From Odoribacter sp. (lineage in GTDB: Bacteria; Bacteroidota; Bacteroidia; Bacteroidales; Prolixibacteraceae): 52,028 nt of DNA. Location of the stretch: the NCBI GenBank assembly GCA_013824715.1, contig PNOH01000032.1, forward strand, positions 1 through 52,028, written 5' to 3'. The notes under the pieces are model-generated. The model was given only the letters and a program-made list of their open reading frames with translations, ran no database searches and had not been told where the DNA came from. A program made the translations under genes and the position numbers. This document shows, piece after piece, positions 7,419 to 16,481 of this stretch; positions within the stretch are counted from its first letter, which is position 1, and every line of letters starts with the position of its first letter.

Positions 7419-8213
7419 ATGGTCATCACCACTTCAAAAAAATACATTTTCTCAAAGAGGCTTGACGGTTACTTTTCAGGTGTTCACAGCGCCTGGAAAT
7501 TTACTGGTCTTTTTTTTAAGGAAGCATTTAAAAGACCTTTTCACCTTCGCGAAGTAATTAATCAATGTTTTGAGATTGGTTTAAGATCGCTGCCGCTGAT
7601 TACTCTTACAGGGTTCATTGTAGGAATTGTTTTCACCAAACAATCGCGTCCACCGCTCGAGGATTTTGGCGCAACATCCTGGCTTCCTTCGTTAATCGGG
7701 ATTGCTATTATTAAGGCATTAGGGCCGTTGGTCACCGCGCTGATTTGTGCGGGCAAAGTGGGTTCCGGTATTGGGGCCGAACTTGGCTCAATGAAAGTGA
7801 CTGAACAGATCGACGCCATGGAAGTATCGGCCATCAATCCGTTTAAATATCTGGTGGTCACTCGTGTGCTGGCTACTACCATCACCATTCCTATACTTGC
7901 ATTGTATTGCAGTTTTATAGGGCTGTATGGTTCATATTTAAATGTTCATGCTGAAGAAACCAGCAGCCTGATCAGCTTTTATAAAAACGCATTTTCAACG
8001 ATCACCTTCATCGATATATTCACATCTGTAATCAAAACAATTGTTTACGGGTTCACGATTGGCATCGTCGGGACATACAAAGGATATCATGCCACACAGG
8101 GAACCCGTGGAGTTGGCAAAGCAGCAAATCAGGCTGTCGTGCTTGCCATGTTCCTGATATTTATTGAGGAAGTCATTATTGTTCAGATTGCTAATTGGAT
8201 CAGATATTTTTAA
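7419..8213 (+). CDS. mlaE: MlaE-family ABC lipid-transport permease (copy 1)
   Basis: The 264-residue integral membrane protein has about five or six membrane segments and the MlaE core motifs SLPLITLTGFIVGIVF, then ALICAGKVGSGIGAELGSMKVTEQIDAME in the coupling region, and YKGYHATQGTRGVGKAANQAVV near the C terminus. In E. coli, MlaE forms the inner-membrane dimer that carries phospholipids together with MlaF and MlaD. It is first in a tight mlaE-mlaF-mlaD operon from P5, with the stop codon directly abutting the next ATG. It is paralogous to 10079-10933. The direction of lipid transport cannot be read from the sequence. Confidence 0.93.
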   Translation: MVITTSKKYIFSKRLDGYFSGVHSAWKFTGLFFKEAFKRPFHLREVINQCFEIGLRSLPLITLTGFIVGIVFTKQSRPPLEDFGATSWLPSLIGIAIIKALGPLVTALICAGKVGSGIGAELGSMKVTEQIDAMEVSAINPFKYLVVTRVLATTITIPILALYCSFIGLYGSYLNVHAEETSSLISFYKNAFSTITFIDIFTSVIKTIVYGFTIGIVGTYKGYHATQGTRGVGKAANQAVVLAMFLIFIEEVIIVQIANWIRYF

Positions 8214-8993
8214 ATGATGGATAACTTGAAACAACATATCATCAATAAGGAAGAATCGGTTATTTCTATTACCGGGTTATATAAGTCGTTTAATGACTTG
8301 CATGTTCTAAAAGGGATTGACTTTAATCTTTTTAAAGGAGAGAATGTTGCTGTGCTTGGGAAATCAGGGACCGGAAAATCTGTTTTAATCAAAATTATTG
8401 TGGGTTTACTCCAGCCGGACAAGGGCGAAGTTTATGTGCTCGGGAAACAGGTTGATCAATTAACTGTTAAAGAACTGAATGCACTACGCATACGAATCGG
8501 ATTTTCATTCCAACACAGCGCTTTGTACGATAGCATGAATGTTTACCAGAATTTAGCCTTCCCTTTGACCATGAATATAAAAAATCTGACCAAAAAGGAA
8601 GTCGATTTTGCGGTTGAAGAAGTTTTGGATGCAGTGGGTTTAACCAATAAAATCAAACAAATGCCATCTGATCTTTCAGGTGGTCAACGCAAACGAATAG
8701 GCATTGCACGCACCTTAATCCTGAAACCCGAAATCATGTTATACGATGAGCCCACATCAGGTCTCGATCCTATTACAAGCGCCGAAATCATTGAGTTAAT
8801 TAATGAAGTTCAGCAGAAATACAACACCAGCTCGGTCATTATTACACACGACCTTACCTGCGCAAAAAATACGGGCAACCGTATTGCCATGCTGCATAAA
8901 GGAAAGTTTTTAAAATTCGGAACTTTTAACGAGGTTTTCTCCAGCGATAATGAGCAGGTTAGAGGTTTCTTTAATTACAATTTTATACAATAA
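8214..8993 (+). CDS. mlaF: MlaF-family ABC ATPase (copy 1)
   Basis: The 259-residue cytosolic ATPase has Walker A GKSGTGKS (about 49-56), a Q-loop in FSFQHSALYDS, ABC signature LSGGQRKR, Walker B IMLYDEP, D-loop SGLD and switch His in IITHD. The FQHSALYDSMNV segment is typical of MlaF. It should power lipid movement by the MlaE dimer. It begins immediately after mlaE with tandem ATG codons, and 8217 is an equally possible start. Confidence 0.94.
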   Translation: MMDNLKQHIINKEESVISITGLYKSFNDLHVLKGIDFNLFKGENVAVLGKSGTGKSVLIKIIVGLLQPDKGEVYVLGKQVDQLTVKELNALRIRIGFSFQHSALYDSMNVYQNLAFPLTMNIKNLTKKEVDFAVEEVLDAVGLTNKIKQMPSDLSGGQRKRIGIARTLILKPEIMLYDEPTSGLDPITSAEIIELINEVQQKYNTSSVIITHDLTCAKNTGNRIAMLHKGKFLKFGTFNEVFSSDNEQVRGFFNYNFIQ

Positions 8994-8996
8994 GCT

Positions 8997-9974
8997 ATGA
9001 ACGAATCATCAAATAAACGGGCAGTAATAGTCGGAGTTTTTGTTTTTATCGGTTTGGTATTTCTTCTCTCAGGAATCCTGATTATTGGCAACGTACGCGA
9101 AACCTTTAAACGAAAAATGAATGTCGTTTCGCTTTTTGAGGATGTTGGTGGCCTGCAAAAAGGTAACAATATTTGGTTGTCGGGGGTGAAAATCGGTACA
9201 GTGGACAATCTTAATTTTTATGGAAAATCGCAGGTGGAGGTAAGTATGAACATTGATACAAAAGCTCAGCAATTTATCCCAAAAGATTCGAAAGTAAAAA
9301 TAAGCAACGATGGACTGATTGGGAATAAAATACTGGTTATATACGGTGGAACCGAAAAGTCGCTGGTAGTGCAGGAAGGAGACACGCTTGAGGTAGAGAA
9401 AACCTTTACATCGGAAGATATGATCAATACATTTCAGGAAAATAATAAAAACCTGCTGGCCATAACTGCCGATTTTAAAGCCATCAGTAAAAAATTAGCT
9501 GCCGGTGAAGGGACTATCGGAAAATTATTGAATGACACCTCGTTATATGCTAACATCAATTCCGCAACAAAATCACTTCAAAAGGCAACGGTTAAAGCAC
9601 AGGAATTGGCAGGTTCACTTGCCACTTTCAGTTCAGGGCTTAACAAAAAAGGCACTCTGGCCAATGAACTGGCCACAGATACCATAGTTTTTAAATCAGT
9701 TAGAGCTTCGGTTTTGCAATTGCAGCAAATGGCCGATACCGCATCGGTGTTTATTGCAAATCTCAAACAGGCAGGCAATAACCCAAAAACTGCAGTTGGT
9801 GTATTACTCCACGATGAAGAAGCAGGCGCTCTTTTAAAGGAATCCTTTAAAAATCTGGAGAGCAGTTCGCAAAAATTGGATGAAGACCTTGAAGCTGCCC
9901 AACACAATATTCTACTTCGGGGATTTTTTAAGAAGAAAGCAAAAGCTGCTGAAAAAGACTCGCTGAAAAGATAG
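8997..9974 (+). CDS. mlaD: MlaD-family MCE-domain lipid-binding protein (copy 1)
   Basis: The 325-residue product has a single N-terminal membrane anchor (about 10-31, VIVGVFVFIGLVFLLSGILI) and an MCE domain at about 38-118, with LFEDVGGLQKGNNIWLSGVKIGTVD and VKISNDGLIGNKILVIYGG. A long helical region follows (about 130-310), ending in basic residues. MCE proteins form hexameric rings whose hydrophobic pore carries lipids in the periplasm. The helical tail is longer than that of E. coli MlaD and may form a needle or bind partners. It starts 3 nt after mlaF. A second copy with a shorter tail is at 11731-12471. Confidence 0.92.
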   Translation: MNESSNKRAVIVGVFVFIGLVFLLSGILIIGNVRETFKRKMNVVSLFEDVGGLQKGNNIWLSGVKIGTVDNLNFYGKSQVEVSMNIDTKAQQFIPKDSKVKISNDGLIGNKILVIYGGTEKSLVVQEGDTLEVEKTFTSEDMINTFQENNKNLLAITADFKAISKKLAAGEGTIGKLLNDTSLYANINSATKSLQKATVKAQELAGSLATFSSGLNKKGTLANELATDTIVFKSVRASVLQLQQMADTASVFIANLKQAGNNPKTAVGVLLHDEEAGALLKESFKNLESSSQKLDEDLEAAQHNILLRGFFKKKAKAAEKDSLKR

Positions 9975-9984
9975 GAATTCGATG

Positions 9985-10049
9985 TGTGAATCATGTAACT
10001 TATTTTCAAAGTTATGTAACACATCTGGATGAAGTTGCCCTTAAATTTG
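9985..10049 (+). promoter_or_regulatory. Promoter module P6 (second Mla operon)
   Basis: TGTGA is at 9985-9989, box 1 GTAAC at 9995-9999, box 2 GTAAC at 10016-10020 and -7 box TAAATTTG at 10042-10049, a perfect TAnnTTTG. Spacings are canonical. The start codon lies 29 nt downstream. The copy begins 10 nt after the first operon's last stop codon. Confidence 0.9.
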
Positions 10050-10078
10050 TATATATAACCAGCTAAGGCATAATAAAA

Positions 10079-10933
10079 ATGGAAAAATTTAACCCTGCAA
10101 TCAAAGTTATCCCGAAAGTTCGGGATGTGGCGAAGCAATCCATGACACGGCTTAGCGAGAAAACACTTGTTAAAACAAAAGATGCAGGCAACTTTTTAAC
10201 AGATGTGGCCGATGTTTCCTTGTTTATGGCACACCTTACCAGGGAGATGTTTTCGGGCAACTTTGAATGGAAAGAATTTCTGCGCCAGTGTTATCAAATC
10301 GGATATAAAACATTGCCGCTTATTTCAATCACCGGGGCCATAATGGGTTTGGTGCTTACCATTCAGTCGCGCCCGGTACTTGTTGATTTTGGGGCAGAGT
10401 CAATGCTTCCGGGAATGGTCGCTGTTTCGCTGATCAGGGAAATGGGGCCGGTTATTACAGCATTGATCTGTGCCGGGAAAATTGGTTCAGGAATTGGGGC
10501 GGAATTAGGTTCGATGAAAGTAACCGAACAGATTGAAGCCATGGAAGTTTCGTCAACCAATCCGATGAGGTTTTTAGTTGTCACACGGGTGCTGGCAGCC
10601 ACGTTAATGATCCCATTGCTGGTTTTATATGCTGATTTACTTGGCATTTTTGGAAGTTGGGCAGGCGCAAATATCAAAGGCGACGTAACATTGACTCTAT
10701 TTTTCTCACAGGCTTTTAGCCATATTGACTTTATTGATTTTATGCCTGCAGTTGTCAAAACATTCTTTTTCGGTGCGGTTATCGGATTGGTAGGTTCATA
10801 TAAAGGATACAATGCCGGGCGCGGAACCGAAAGTGTTGGTATTGCTGCAAATTCGGCGGTGGTGTTGGCTTCGCTCCTGGTAATAATTACAGATATGATT
10901 GCAGTACAAATTACTGATATGCTAATATCATGA
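10079..10933 (+). CDS. mlaE: MlaE-family ABC lipid-transport permease (copy 2)
   Basis: This 284-residue permease is paralogous to 7419-8213, with the same core TLPLISITGAIMGLVL, ALICAGKIGSGIGAELGSMKVTEQIEAME and YKGYNAGRGTESVGIAANSAVV. It has an extra N-terminal segment of about 30 residues (KVIPKVRDVAKQSMTRLSEK) before the first membrane helix. It heads the second operon, and its last codons overlap the next gene by 4 nt (ATGA), a sign of translational coupling. Confidence 0.93.
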   Translation: MEKFNPAIKVIPKVRDVAKQSMTRLSEKTLVKTKDAGNFLTDVADVSLFMAHLTREMFSGNFEWKEFLRQCYQIGYKTLPLISITGAIMGLVLTIQSRPVLVDFGAESMLPGMVAVSLIREMGPVITALICAGKIGSGIGAELGSMKVTEQIEAMEVSSTNPMRFLVVTRVLAATLMIPLLVLYADLLGIFGSWAGANIKGDVTLTLFFSQAFSHIDFIDFMPAVVKTFFFGAVIGLVGSYKGYNAGRGTESVGIAANSAVVLASLLVIITDMIAVQITDMLIS

Positions 10934-11712
10934 TCATCGCTCAAACAGATATTCAGAAGAAAGCTTCGTATAAAACGACAAGGAGTGAGCCGGTTATTAT
11001 AATAAATAACCTGAAAAAATCATTTGGCAGCCAGGAGGTGTTGAAAGATGTTTCTTTAAATCTTTTTAATGGCGAAAACCTGGTTGTACTTGGTAAATCA
11101 GGCTCCGGAAAATCGGTCCTGATCAAATGTATTGTTAGGTTGTTAAATCCTGATAATGGAACAATTAATGTACTTGGCGAAAATATAAGCACCTTGAACA
11201 TGGATAGATTGGGTGAACTTAGACAGAAAATTGGTTTTCTTTTTCAGAGTGGCGCCTTGTATGATTCGATGACTGTAAAACAAAATCTGGAATTCCCGTT
11301 GCGAAGGATAAGGAAGAACCTTACTGAAACGGAGATTAAAGAAAAAGTAAATGAGGTACTGGAAAACGTAGGCCTGGCCAATGCCCTTAATAAAATGCCT
11401 TCACAACTTTCTGGCGGAATGCGAAAAAGAATCAGTCTGGCCCGTACCATTGTTGTGGATCCAATGATCATGCTGTACGACGAACCCACTACAGGGCTCG
11501 ACCCGGTAACATCAGATGAAATTAGTTTGCTCATCAACGATGTTCAGAAAAAATATAAAACATCTTCCATCATCATTACACACGATATAGAATGTGCCCG
11601 TAATACGGCAAACCGGATTATCATGTTAAAAGATGGCGAAGTTTATCAGGAAGGTAACCTGGACGATTTTGAAAAGTCAACAGACCCGTTAATCAGTTCA
11701 TTCTTTAAATAA
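10930..11712 (+). CDS. mlaF: MlaF-family ABC ATPase (copy 2)
   Basis: The 260-residue ATPase has Walker A GKSGSGKS, Q-loop FLFQSGALYDS, signature LSGGMRKR, Walker B IMLYDEP, D-loop TGLD and His switch IITHD. It has the same layout as the first copy but is clearly diverged, so the two operons are an old duplication rather than a recent one. It overlaps mlaE by four bases. Confidence 0.94.
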   Translation: MIIAQTDIQKKASYKTTRSEPVIIINNLKKSFGSQEVLKDVSLNLFNGENLVVLGKSGSGKSVLIKCIVRLLNPDNGTINVLGENISTLNMDRLGELRQKIGFLFQSGALYDSMTVKQNLEFPLRRIRKNLTETEIKEKVNEVLENVGLANALNKMPSQLSGGMRKRISLARTIVVDPMIMLYDEPTTGLDPVTSDEISLLINDVQKKYKTSSIIITHDIECARNTANRIIMLKDGEVYQEGNLDDFEKSTDPLISSFFK

Positions 11713-11730
11713 ATATCAATACATACGAAT

Positions 11731-12471
11731 ATGGAAACACATACACCACAATTTAAGGTACGGTTAGGACTGTTTGTTGCCGGAGGACTGGCTCTTTTTA
11801 TACTGGCCATATTTATCATCGGGAAACAAAAGAACCTGTTTAATCCGGTTTTTAAACTGACGACTACTTTTTACAATGTAAGTGGCTTACAGGTAGGAAA
11901 CAATATCCGTTTCTCCGGAATTACGGTTGGCACGGTTGACAACATCAGTATCTTAAACGATTCAACGGTTAAGGTAGTGTTGATGATCCGAAAAGAAGTA
12001 AGGCAATTTATTAAATCGGACAGTGAAGTTGCAATTGGATCAGAAGGGTTGATCGGCGACCGGCTTTTAATTATTTCGCAGGGAAGTTTTGACGCCGGTT
12101 TAGTGAGTGAGGGGCAACAGCTTGAATCAATTGAGCCTGTGGAAACAGATGCTATTATAGCCAGTTTGCAGATATCTGCATGGAATGCCGAAATTATCAC
12201 CCAACAACTTTCTGAAATCATGTTTAAAATAAACAGCGGGGAAGGAACTCTTGGCCGGTTAATTCAGGATACAACTATTGCGCGAAATTTAGATCAGACC
12301 ATCATCAATCTAAAGAAAAGCTCCAAGGGATTAGATGAAAATATGGAAGCAGCCAAGCATAATTTCCTCCTGAAAGGATATTTTAACAAGAAAGAGAAAG
12401 AAGCAGATAAAAAGAAAAAGGAAGAAGAAAAAAAAGCAGAGGAGGTAAAGGCAATCAATGAAAAGAAATAA
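11731..12471 (+). CDS. mlaD: MlaD-family MCE-domain lipid-binding protein (copy 2)
   Basis: The 246-residue product has an N-terminal membrane anchor (about 10-32). The MCE domain (about 38-118) contains TTFYNVSGLQVGNNIRFSGITVGTVD and VAIGSEGLIGDRLLII. A shorter helical region than copy 1 follows, with a strongly charged Lys/Glu-rich C-terminal tail (from about 218). It should form the periplasmic ring of the second lipid transporter. Confidence 0.92.
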   Translation: METHTPQFKVRLGLFVAGGLALFILAIFIIGKQKNLFNPVFKLTTTFYNVSGLQVGNNIRFSGITVGTVDNISILNDSTVKVVLMIRKEVRQFIKSDSEVAIGSEGLIGDRLLIISQGSFDAGLVSEGQQLESIEPVETDAIIASLQISAWNAEIITQQLSEIMFKINSGEGTLGRLIQDTTIARNLDQTIINLKKSSKGLDENMEAAKHNFLLKGYFNKKEKEADKKKKEEEKKAEEVKAINEKK

Positions 12472-12525
12472 TCATTAACAGGAACAAACTGGTTCTTTCA
12501 AAATATTCAAAAATGGACTATCCAA

Positions 12526-14364
12526 ATGCAGTTCAAAATTATTGTCATACTTCTGTTTTCGATATTTACAAGTGCATTTGCATTTGCACAGCAAGAGCCA
12601 GCTAAAAAAGATTCAACCCAGATTTATACTGATATTGAATCCTTTTCGAAGCGAAGCAAGTTTACTAAGTTTATGCACTCGCTTATCTTCAAACCGGTTT
12701 CACCCAGCCCATTAAAAAAGAAAGTCAAAAAGAAAGTATATAAAAGACTGATACAAAAACCATACATCTCTTTCGAAGGAAAAATTATTAGGAACATTAA
12801 CATTGAAACTCTTGACCCGTTTGGATATTCTATAGGTGATACCAGTTATAAGTCACCAAACTTTCTGGCAAAATCAGGGAATAAACTACACATCAAATCT
12901 CAGGGTATAACCATTCGTAATCTTCTGCTTATCCGTCAAAACCAAACGTTTGATTCATTGCTCGTAAAAGAATCTGAACGATTGGTGCGAAGCCAAAAGT
13001 ATATCCGCGATGTTTCATTTTTTGTAAAAGCTACGGCAAAAGGCTCCGATTCAGTTGATATTTTCATTCGCGAAATAGATAGCTGGAGTATTATTCCCAA
13101 AGGTGAAACATCCCCTTCAGGCAGCACCTTTAACTTAACTGATAAGAATTTTCTTGGCTTGGGTCACGAATTTCAGAATGATTTTACCCTTAAGTATAGT
13201 CCTGGAAGGAATGTATTTCATACCAATTATTCGATTCCAAACATCAAAAACACTTACATCAGAACAACTTTGCATTATGGAATTGACGGAGATAAATCGT
13301 TCAACAAAAGTTTAACTATTGATCGTCCGTTTTTTTCGCCTTTTGCCAGATGGGCGGCAGGTGTAAATTTTATGCAACAGTTTTTAAATGATTCCGTTCT
13401 CACTGATCCTTCTCATTTGGGATTGTTGCGGTTCAAGTTTAACTCACAGGATTATTGGGTGGGTAGTGCTATACAGCTTTTCAAAGGAAATGATGAATAT
13501 AAACGAACCACTAATTTCATTTCCACAGTCCGTTTTTTGCGTGTCCATTATCTTGAAAAGCCAAATGAAATATTTGACACGAAACACATGTTTACAGACG
13601 AGAATTTTTATCTGGCAAGTATAGGTGTTTCAACCCGTAAGTACGTACAGGATAAATATATTTTCAAGTTTGGGATAACCGAAGATGTAACGATTGGAAA
13701 GGTTTTCAGCCTGACCGGAGGATATCAGGAAAAAAGCCGTACCGACCGGATTTATCTCGGAGCACGTATTTCAATCGGAAATTATTATCCCTGGGGATAC
13801 CTGAGTTCAAACTTTGAATACGGAACTTTTATCCGTGCATCACAAGCTGAGGAAGGAGTATTTACTGCAGGTGTAAATTATTTTACCGGATTATTTGAAA
13901 TTGGTAAATGGAAATTCAGGCAATTTGTAAAACCGCAGTTCATTATGGGCCTAAACCGCTTTTCATCCGATAGTTTAACACTCAACGACGGTTATGGATT
14001 GGATGGGTTTCAAACAACTGCGCTTAAAGGTACAAGCCGAATGTTGTTTACGCTACAGACGCAGGCTTATGCGCCCTGGAATTTCATCGGATTTCGTTTT
14101 GGCCCTTTTCTGATTTGCTCGCTTGGTATGCTCAGCGATGAAATCAGAGGATTCAGGAACAGCAAGGTATATTCGCAATTAGGGGTTGGAGTGCTAATCA
14201 AGAACGAAAACCTGGTTTTCAATACTTTTCAAATTTCTCTTTCTTTTTATCCCCAGATTCCAGGTAAAGGACAGAATATTTTCAAGATGAACTCCTTTTC
14301 AACAGGTGATTTCGGCTTTCGGGATTTTGAAATTGGAAAACCAGGGCCGGTTGCCTTTCGATGA
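12526..14364 (+). CDS. BamA/TamA-like outer-membrane barrel protein linked to Mla operon 2
   Basis: The 612-residue product has a signal peptide ending FAFAQ (about 21). Residues about 75-185 look like POTRA-type modules: GKIIRNINIETLDPFG, a segment around GITIRNLLLIRQNQTFDSLLVKESERLLR-like text, and VDIFIREIDSWSI. The rest (about 190-612) is a long run of amphipathic strands compatible with a 16-strand barrel (NFLGLGHEFQND, YLSSNFEYGTF). It is 54 nt downstream of mlaD copy 2 on the same strand with no terminator, so it is probably in that operon. An outer-membrane partner for the lipid transporter is an attractive inference. The exact family is not certain. Confidence 0.72.
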   Translation: MQFKIIVILLFSIFTSAFAFAQQEPAKKDSTQIYTDIESFSKRSKFTKFMHSLIFKPVSPSPLKKKVKKKVYKRLIQKPYISFEGKIIRNINIETLDPFGYSIGDTSYKSPNFLAKSGNKLHIKSQGITIRNLLLIRQNQTFDSLLVKESERLVRSQKYIRDVSFFVKATAKGSDSVDIFIREIDSWSIIPKGETSPSGSTFNLTDKNFLGLGHEFQNDFTLKYSPGRNVFHTNYSIPNIKNTYIRTTLHYGIDGDKSFNKSLTIDRPFFSPFARWAAGVNFMQQFLNDSVLTDPSHLGLLRFKFNSQDYWVGSAIQLFKGNDEYKRTTNFISTVRFLRVHYLEKPNEIFDTKHMFTDENFYLASIGVSTRKYVQDKYIFKFGITEDVTIGKVFSLTGGYQEKSRTDRIYLGARISIGNYYPWGYLSSNFEYGTFIRASQAEEGVFTAGVNYFTGLFEIGKWKFRQFVKPQFIMGLNRFSSDSLTLNDGYGLDGFQTTALKGTSRMLFTLQTQAYAPWNFIGFRFGPFLICSLGMLSDEIRGFRNSKVYSQLGVGVLIKNENLVFNTFQISLSFYPQIPGKGQNIFKMNSFSTGDFGFRDFEIGKPGPVAFR

Positions 14365-14451
14365 AGCAAAATTTATTGAAAAGGTTTTCTTTTAGTCGTT
14401 CCAAAAATCGTTCGGTTTGGGCTTCTTGAATATTAGAGTACCTTTACCAGA

Positions 14452-15132
14452 ATGAGAAAAATAATAATCTATATATTATTTCTATTAATACCTGTAGCAA
14501 TTTACGCCCGTGACTCTGAATCCGAATCAGGAAAAGTAGTTGAAAACGATATATACACTATTGTAAATCTGGTTGATACAGGCTTGGCCCGAGATGTGTT
14601 CAACCTGGCGGTTAAAGGTTTAAAAAAGCTTGAAACTGAAGGCAAATTGCAAAATCCAAATATCGTTACCATTGCTGATTACTCACAATCGAGTAACAAA
14701 AAACGCCTTTATGTCATTGATCTGAAGAACAGGAAACTTTTATTTAACACCTATGTAGCCCATGGCCGGAACACTGGTGATGAATATGCCAGTTCGTTTT
14801 CGAACGAGGAAGGTTCATTAAAAAGCAGCCTGGGATTTTATATTACCGAAAAACCATTTGTCGGTTCGCACACCGGATATGCCCTGATGATTAACGGAGT
14901 TGAGAAAGGCTTTAACGATCGTGCTGTAAAACGTGCAATTATCATTCATGCCGCTGAATACGCTACCGAAAATTTCATTAAAAAATACGGACGGCTCGGA
15001 CGGAGCTTAGGTTGTCCGGCTCTTCCGCCAGAAATGAACAAGCCGATTATTGAAAGTATTAAAGGAGGAACATGCCTGTTTATTTATAATCCCGACAATA
15101 AATACATTTGCAGCTCGTCATTATTGAATTAG
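14452..15132 (+). CDS. Murein L,D-transpeptidase catalytic-domain protein (YkuD_2 type)
   Basis: The 226-residue product has a signal peptide (about 1-19). Residues about 75-215 fit the YkuD_2 L,D-transpeptidase-like family: LYVIDLKNRKLLFNTYVAHGRNTGDEYA, AIIIHAAEYATENFI with the conserved His, and GRSLGCPALPPE with the catalytic Cys. Members act on peptidoglycan stem peptides in the periplasm. The gene's last 12 bases overlap the end of the convergent L,D-transpeptidase on the other strand. It could belong to the Mla-2 transcript (88-nt gap) or have its own promoter. No module copy precedes it. Confidence 0.85.
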   Translation: MRKIIIYILFLLIPVAIYARDSESESGKVVENDIYTIVNLVDTGLARDVFNLAVKGLKKLETEGKLQNPNIVTIADYSQSSNKKRLYVIDLKNRKLLFNTYVAHGRNTGDEYASSFSNEEGSLKSSLGFYITEKPFVGSHTGYALMINGVEKGFNDRAVKRAIIIHAAEYATENFIKKYGRLGRSLGCPALPPEMNKPIIESIKGGTCLFIYNPDNKYICSSSLLN

Positions 15133-16374
15133 CCCGTACACATCCTTTAGGAAAGTTACCTTCTGCCCTTCAACAGTTACCGGCATATAAACAATGAAGA
15201 CCGGCACTTTTTGAGCTAACTTAATTGTCTTTGATTCGGTATCTTTCTTTCCACTTTTTAATTCCTGAATATCAATCTTGCCCCGGAGCAGGGCATCAGC
15301 CAATTCAACTGGTTTTTCCAACCTGACACACCCATGACTTAAAAACCGGTAATCTTTCGCAAATGCCTCACGCAAATTGGTGTCATGCAAGTAAATGCTG
15401 AATGGATTTTGCAAGTTAAACTTTAATACACCAAGCGAATTGTTTGGGCCGGTTGACTCACGAAAGAAATATGGAAAGTTTTTTTCATCATAGTCGGCCC
15501 AGTTTAAATCTGAATCGTCAATAACGTTTCCATTTGCATCAACAACCTCAAAGTTATTCCGTTCGAGATAACTTTCGTCTTTTTGTACTTTGGGCAACAG
15601 CTCTTTCGATGCGATTGAGAAAGGTACATTCCAGAATGGGAAACTTACAATATTGGTGATGTAAGATGCAATAGCAGGTGTTTGATTTTTTTTCTTTCCA
15701 ACTACCGTTTTCATTTTTAACGCCAACTGGTCATTTCGGTAATACCTGACTTCGGTTTCCGGAATATTAGCGACAACGTATTCCGATTGACGGTTAACCG
15801 AAAGATACTTCAAATAATTCATTGACAGAACCACTGATTTATATTTCAACGAGTTTTTGTCTGTAATGGAATCCTTAAGAAATTTTTTCAAAACCTGATA
15901 ATCATGATCCTGGCAATCGAGTTCTGAAATAATTTTCGAAACCGGGCCTTTGTTTTTTGAATTGATCAACTGATAGATATAAACTGAATCACTTTGTGGA
16001 ATGCTAACTTCATCATATTCAAAATGGGCCTTGACTTCTTGCAGTTCTTTGATGAAATTTAATACCAGACCGGTAATCTGCATATCCGTATTCGCCTTTA
16101 CGGTTTTGTCCCGGGTATTTTTAGTTAGCATCGCGGTGCGTATCTCACCTGTCATGAGTTTTCTTGAAACCAGGCCTGATTCTTTTGCTGCCTCAATTGC
16201 AGTAAGCCATTCGGTTGCCCTTTTTGTGTCTTTGCGCGACGAAAACCAATAAAGGGGTTTGTTATTGATGGAATAAAATTGCTGCACCAAAGAGTCTTTT
16301 TTGATTACGGTTGATTGCGCAAAACTTGTTGCTACAAAACAAGTGACGATGAATATGGAGAGTATTGTCTTCAT
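15121..16374 (-). CDS. L,D-transpeptidase (YcbB/LdtD-like)
   Basis: The 417-residue product has a signal peptide ending SFAQ. An N-terminal segment (about 30-180) resembles the scaffold and peptidoglycan-binding part of YcbB-like enzymes, followed by a YkuD catalytic domain at about 195-400. The domain shows YVVANIPETEVRYY at the start, NIVSFPFWNVPFSIASKELLP in the middle, and FLSHGCVRLEKPVELAD with the catalytic His and Cys. It should form 3-3 cross-links or attach proteins to peptidoglycan in the periplasm. It is preceded by promoter module P7, placing envelope cross-linking in the shared regulon. It overlaps the convergent YkuD_2 gene by 12 nt. Confidence 0.9.
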   Translation of the reverse strand: MKTILSIFIVTCFVATSFAQSTVIKKDSLVQQFYSINNKPLYWFSSRKDTKRATEWLTAIEAAKESGLVSRKLMTGEIRTAMLTKNTRDKTVKANTDMQITGLVLNFIKELQEVKAHFEYDEVSIPQSDSVYIYQLINSKNKGPVSKIISELDCQDHDYQVLKKFLKDSITDKNSLKYKSVVLSMNYLKYLSVNRQSEYVVANIPETEVRYYRNDQLALKMKTVVGKKKNQTPAIASYITNIVSFPFWNVPFSIASKELLPKVQKDESYLERNNFEVVDANGNVIDDSDLNWADYDEKNFPYFFRESTGPNNSLGVLKFNLQNPFSIYLHDTNLREAFAKDYRFLSHGCVRLEKPVELADALLRGKIDIQELKSGKKDTESKTIKLAQKVPVFIVYMPVTVEGQKVTFLKDVYGLIQ

Positions 16375-16407
16375 TGGATAAAGGATTTAACCTGTTTGAT
16401 TTAGTTA

Positions 16408-16472
16408 CAAAGGTGATTCCTTTAATCAGGGAAAGACTTACACAATTTCAGGAATGAGTTACATCTTTCACA
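16408..16472 (-). promoter_or_regulatory. Promoter module P7 (L,D-transpeptidase)
   Basis: TGTGA is at 16468-16472, box 1 GTAAC at 16458-16462, box 2 GTAAG at 16437-16441 and -7 box CACCTTTG at 16408-16415. Spacings are 5, 21 and 21. The start codon lies 33 nt downstream. Confidence 0.87.
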
Positions 16473-16481
16473 TGTTTAGCT

